Assembly: GCA_015847255.1 (NCBI GenBank)
Contig: JADLZK010009224.1
Span: forward strand, 620,001 to 684,000
Direction: 5' to 3'
Length of the DNA: 64,000 nucleotides
Source of the DNA: Hyparrhenia diplandra
Lineage: Eukaryota; Streptophyta; Magnoliopsida; Poales; Poaceae
Shown here piece after piece: positions 61,626 to 64,000 of this stretch (its first letter is position 1; each line of letters starts with the position of its first letter). The position numbers and the translations under genes were made by a program. The notes beneath the pieces were generated by a model, which worked only from the letters and a program-made list of their open reading frames with translations, did no database searches and was not told the origin of the DNA.

Positions 61626-61695
61626 CAAGTCTTTTGTCCTTCATCTCCTTGAGCCTAGCCTTGAGTTTTTTCAAACCTTCCTTGTGACGCTGGTC
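61626..61695 (-). pseudogene. Short coding-like fragment, Lys/Arg-rich
   Basis: The minus strand encodes DDQRHKEGLKKLKARLKEMK, a charged coiled-coil-like peptide ending near 61626. It adjoins the GGGGCGGCT repeats, so it may be the last exon fragment of a transposon gene. It is too short to identify. Confidence 0.25.
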
Positions 61696-61940
61696 ATCAA
61701 TTTACATTAGGGGTGGTTCGTTTTTCGAGCCGCCCCTATAGTGAGATGTCAAACGAGCCGCCCCTATAGTGACTACATTAGGGGCGGCTGGTGTTACGAG
61801 CCGCCTCTACTATTATTAGGGGCGGTTCAATCACCAACCGCCCCTAATGTAGTCCGTAGTAGGGGGCGGCTCAATATTGAGGCGCCCTACAAGTGGGATC
61901 CCGAATTTTGAAACGAGGCACTAAAAATTAAAAATTCGTA

Positions 61941-62540
61941 AACGACCTCGGATAGAAAAACTTTCTACATATCAAATGTAGATCTCGAAAAGTTATGAAA
62001 TTTTGTAGTTGATGACTTTTTAGTTTGAAATTATCTAGGCATTCATAAGTTGTGTTGAAATATCTCAAATTTGAAATTCGAAATTGTGAAACGACCTCGG
62101 ATGGAAAAAGTTTCTACATATTAAATGTAGATCTCGAAAAGTTATGAAAGTTTGTAGTTGACGACTTTTTAGTTTGAAATTATGTAGGCATTCAAAAGTT
62201 GTGTTGAAATATCTTAAATTTGAAATTTGAAATTGTGAAACGACCTCGGATGGAAAAAACTTCCTACATATTAAATCTAGATCTCGAAAAGTTATGAAAT
62301 TTTGTAGTTGATGACTTTTAGTTTGAAATCATCTAGGCATTCAAAAGTTGTGTTGAAATGTCTCAAATTTTAAAATTCAAAATTCAAAATTGTGAAAACG
62401 ACCTCGGATGAAAAAAACTTTTGTACATATCAATTGTTAGATCTTGAAAAGTTATGAAACTGTGTAGTTGACCACTTTTTAATTTGAATCCATTTAGAGC
62501 CTCAAATAGTCAATTTACCCCGGATTTGTATAATATTTGG
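61941..62540 (+). repeat. Four tandem repeats of 149-159 bp
   Basis: Units begin with AACGACCTCGGAT at 61941, 62090, 62239 and 62398. Each contains GATCTCGAAAAGTTATGAAA (or a one- or two-base variant) and a GTAGTTGA(T/C)GACTTTT phrase. The last unit is the most diverged. Confidence 0.9.
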
Positions 62541-62574
62541 GATGTAGAATGAGATATAGACACATATGAGTGTG

Positions 62575-62640
62575 TAGTGCGGTGGTAGGGAGGGTCGCGC
62601 CGAGCACCCAGGTTGCGGGTTCGAATCTTGGGTACCGCAA
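62575..62640 (+). other. tRNA-like pol III promoter motif
   Basis: An A-box-like TAGTGCGGTGGTAGGGA (62575-62591) is followed by a B-box-like GGTTGCGGGTTCGAATC (62611-62627). No cloverleaf with a paired acceptor stem can be drawn, so it is not a tRNA gene. It may be a SINE head or captured tRNA relic. Confidence 0.3.
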
Positions 62641-62685
62641 CATTTGCAGAAAGCCTGAAAAATGTGTAGGGATGTGAGTGGATGG

Positions 62686-62845
62686 TAAATAAAAATGTTT
62701 TTTTTTTTTTTGAATTTTGAAAACGCGATTTCTATATATATAATCAGAGGGCGGCGGCCGGTCTTCCCCTGGTTAAATAAAAATGTTTTTATTTTTTTTT
62801 TTTTGAATTTTGAAAACGCGATTTCTATAAATAACTGTAGAGGCG
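62686..62845 (+). repeat. Tandem duplication of about 88 bp
   Basis: AAATAAAAATGTTTTT, poly-T, then GAATTTTGAAAACGCGATTT occurs twice, starting near 62686 and 62774. Confidence 0.8.
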
Positions 62846-62929
62846 GCGGCTGATATAGTAGGGCCGGTTTATCGCAAAACTTTGTAGGAACGGAAGATTA
62901 GGGCGCTTGCAAAACCGCCCGCAGCCTGA

Positions 62930-63075
62930 TCCATCACTACTAAACCCAATCATTAAAACTTATTAGCGACCAAACTGCATTGTCCATTTTCTCCGTGCAA
63001 TTGTAGTAATAAAATAGAAATATAATAATAGCTAATATAAAAAACGATGCAATATATAAATTTGAAATATAATAA
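62930..63075. repeat. Diverged copy of the MATH-BTB 3' flank
   Basis: It matches 15155-15300 and 56752-56900 (GATCCATCACTACTAAACCC, ATAGAAATATAATAATAGC). It suggests a fourth array unit started here, but no MATH-BTB gene follows; the homology stops at 63075. Confidence 0.7.
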
Positions 63076-64000
63076 TCCTACTACTAAAACGTGGGAACAG
63101 CAATCGTCCACGGCCACTCCCCTCGCTCCTCCAATCCCTGGCCCCGCTCGACTCTGGACTCCACTCCAATCCTCCTCCGCTCGACTCCTGCACCCACGTC
63201 ATCGATCCACGGCACCCCACCGTGGCCAATCACCGCACTCGCTTCCCTTCGCCCGGCTCACACCTCGTGGGCGTTTATCTTCCCGTGCCGCTCCCTTCTC
63301 CTCGCTCTGACCCGCCGCCCCTCCCTCACTCTTTCCCATCCTCTCCACGCCATCTCCTGCACCCACGACGCCGGTGGCTCCCTCTCGCACGAGGCTGCGC
63401 ACCTTGTGGATCGGCGGAGGCACAGGCGCCGCCGCGACGGACCTGACGTCGGTGTCCTGGGCGCCGTCGATCACTGCGACGCATGCGTACCCCCCTGCCG
63501 TCCGCGGCGCGGCGCCAGGCCCGCACTGTCTGGTCCGCAGACCCGCTGACGACAAGCTCGCTCGGCGCGCACGCGACGGAGAGCACGTCCCCTGCGGTGG
63601 CCCCTGAGTGCCCCGACCGCGACCATGTGGCTGGCGCTGTCCTCCCGCTCCCACAGCCAGGACACACCGGTGTTTGTCGCCTGAGTATAGCGCCTGTCCG
63701 TGGCTACCGCACCCGACGGCCAGGGCGCTCACCGCCGCCGTGTGGCGGGACAGCGTGTCGACCAGTCGGTAGACGTGGTGCTTCTTGCCGCCGCTGAGAG
63801 TGAGCGCGCGCCGGGAGACGCGGTCGTCGGCGGAGGCCGTGTACACGGTGCTGCCGTCGGGCGCCACGGCGACGGCGTTATCGTGCGCCGGAAGCGACTG
63901 CAGGCACCGCAGCGACGGCAGCGCCCACACCTTGAGCGTCTTGTCCCAGCACCCGTCGGAGGAGGCGGCCACGCCCGACACGGCGTCGGCGTGCTCGATC
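63076..64000 (+). mobile_element. Probable second Helitron, 5' end only
   Basis: At 63076 the host flank breaks between A and T and TCCTACTACTAAAACG begins, very like grass Helitron 5' ends. The undisturbed flank at 15290 and 56890 continues with T at that point, as expected for an A^T insertion. The interior carries a WD40 gene fragment. The 3' end is outside the window. Confidence 0.5.
63400..64000 (-). pseudogene. WD40-repeat protein fragment (JINGUBANG-like), frame-broken
   Basis: From the window edge the minus strand encodes WD40 blades: CWDKTLKVWALPSLRCLQSL, DGSTVYTASADDRV and HTAAVSALAV in one frame, WEREDSASHMVAVGALRGH in a second, DVLSVACAPSELVVSGSADQTVRAW in a third, then YACVAVIDG. 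The order and spacing fit the seven-bladed plant WD40 proteins of the JINGUBANG type. At least three indels break the frame, and part of one blade is missing after LPAHDNAV. It is probably a captured or decayed fragment; the 5' part lies beyond the window. Confidence 0.7.

Larger units (their letters stand above)
61700..62930. mobile_element. CACTA-like subterminal region (ends not found)
   Basis: It starts with direct and inverted GGGGCGGCT / AGCCGCCCC motifs (61700-61900), continues with four tandem units (61941-62540) and ends with duplicated T-rich segments and GGGCGGCGGC motifs. Such arrays are typical of subterminal regions of large CACTA DNA transposons in grasses. No CACTA terminal repeat or transposase was found, so the class is an inference. 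Confidence 0.4.

Noticed and set aside
61941..62540. Evenly spaced repeats resembling a CRISPR array
   Set aside because: The units are 149-159 bp full-length tandem copies with no unique spacers, in a plant genome. They are satellite or subterminal repeats.
62575..62640. tRNA gene
   Set aside because: A/B-box-like motifs are present, but no paired acceptor stem or anticodon arm can be formed.

Overview
The window is nuclear DNA from a grass (Poaceae). The genus cannot be fixed from sequence alone. The evidence is a tandem array of intronless MATH-BTB genes, a family strongly expanded in grasses, together with Stowaway and Tourist-type MITEs, Helitrons with grass-type termini and nested Ty3/gypsy-like LTR elements with tRNA-Asp-type primer sites. 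Host coding sequence is only about 4 kb; nearly everything else is mobile DNA.

Host layout. Three MATH-BTB copies lie head to tail on the minus strand: A (1-425, cut by the window edge), B (15372-16723) and C (56970-58433). Each heads a repeated unit made of gene plus upstream flank. Units A (1-7918) and B (16301-56702) are a recent, almost identical duplication. Unit C (56703 to about 60190) is older and lacks the roughly 5 kb of repeats between 1140 and 6500 of unit A. Every copy carries small frame-breaking indels, at different places, so each is either decaying or hit by consensus errors. At the right edge a frame-broken WD40 gene fragment (63400-64000, minus) lies behind what looks like a second Helitron start at 63076.

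Mobile layout. Because A and B are paralogues, each serves as the empty site for insertions in the other. This gives sharp boundaries for a 7.2-kb Helitron in A (7919-15107), LTR element E1 in B (18544-26570, minus), a nested LTR cluster in B (29096-51894) and a solo LTR E6 in B (52009-53720). A 1.87-kb solo LTR, a LINE-like GC-rich repeat and a Tourist-type MITE predate the duplication and occur in both. The nested cluster reads left to right: E4 (29096-33990, plus, 3' LTR cut), E5a LTR (33991-35722, minus) fused near 35887 to E5b (to 39865, plus), E3 (39866-44970, minus, with gag, protease and an extra ORF), and E2 (44971-51894, plus, 5' LTR cut). E1 and E2 are inverted copies of one family whose internal regions carry no intact gag or pol.

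The most unusual signals are shared by these LTR families. One is a short hairpin with stems TAxxC/GxxTA around an RTGGT loop. Its stems differ between families by compensatory changes, and it recurs in LTRs and in clusters inside the elements. The other is a pair of 12-14 bp perfect palindromes centred on CCGATCGG. It sits in U3 of most LTRs and again just upstream of a TATA box that seems to drive the extra ORF inside E3.

Caution: paralogous copies differ by many 1-2 bp indels, often in homopolymers, so some frameshifts may be assembly errors.
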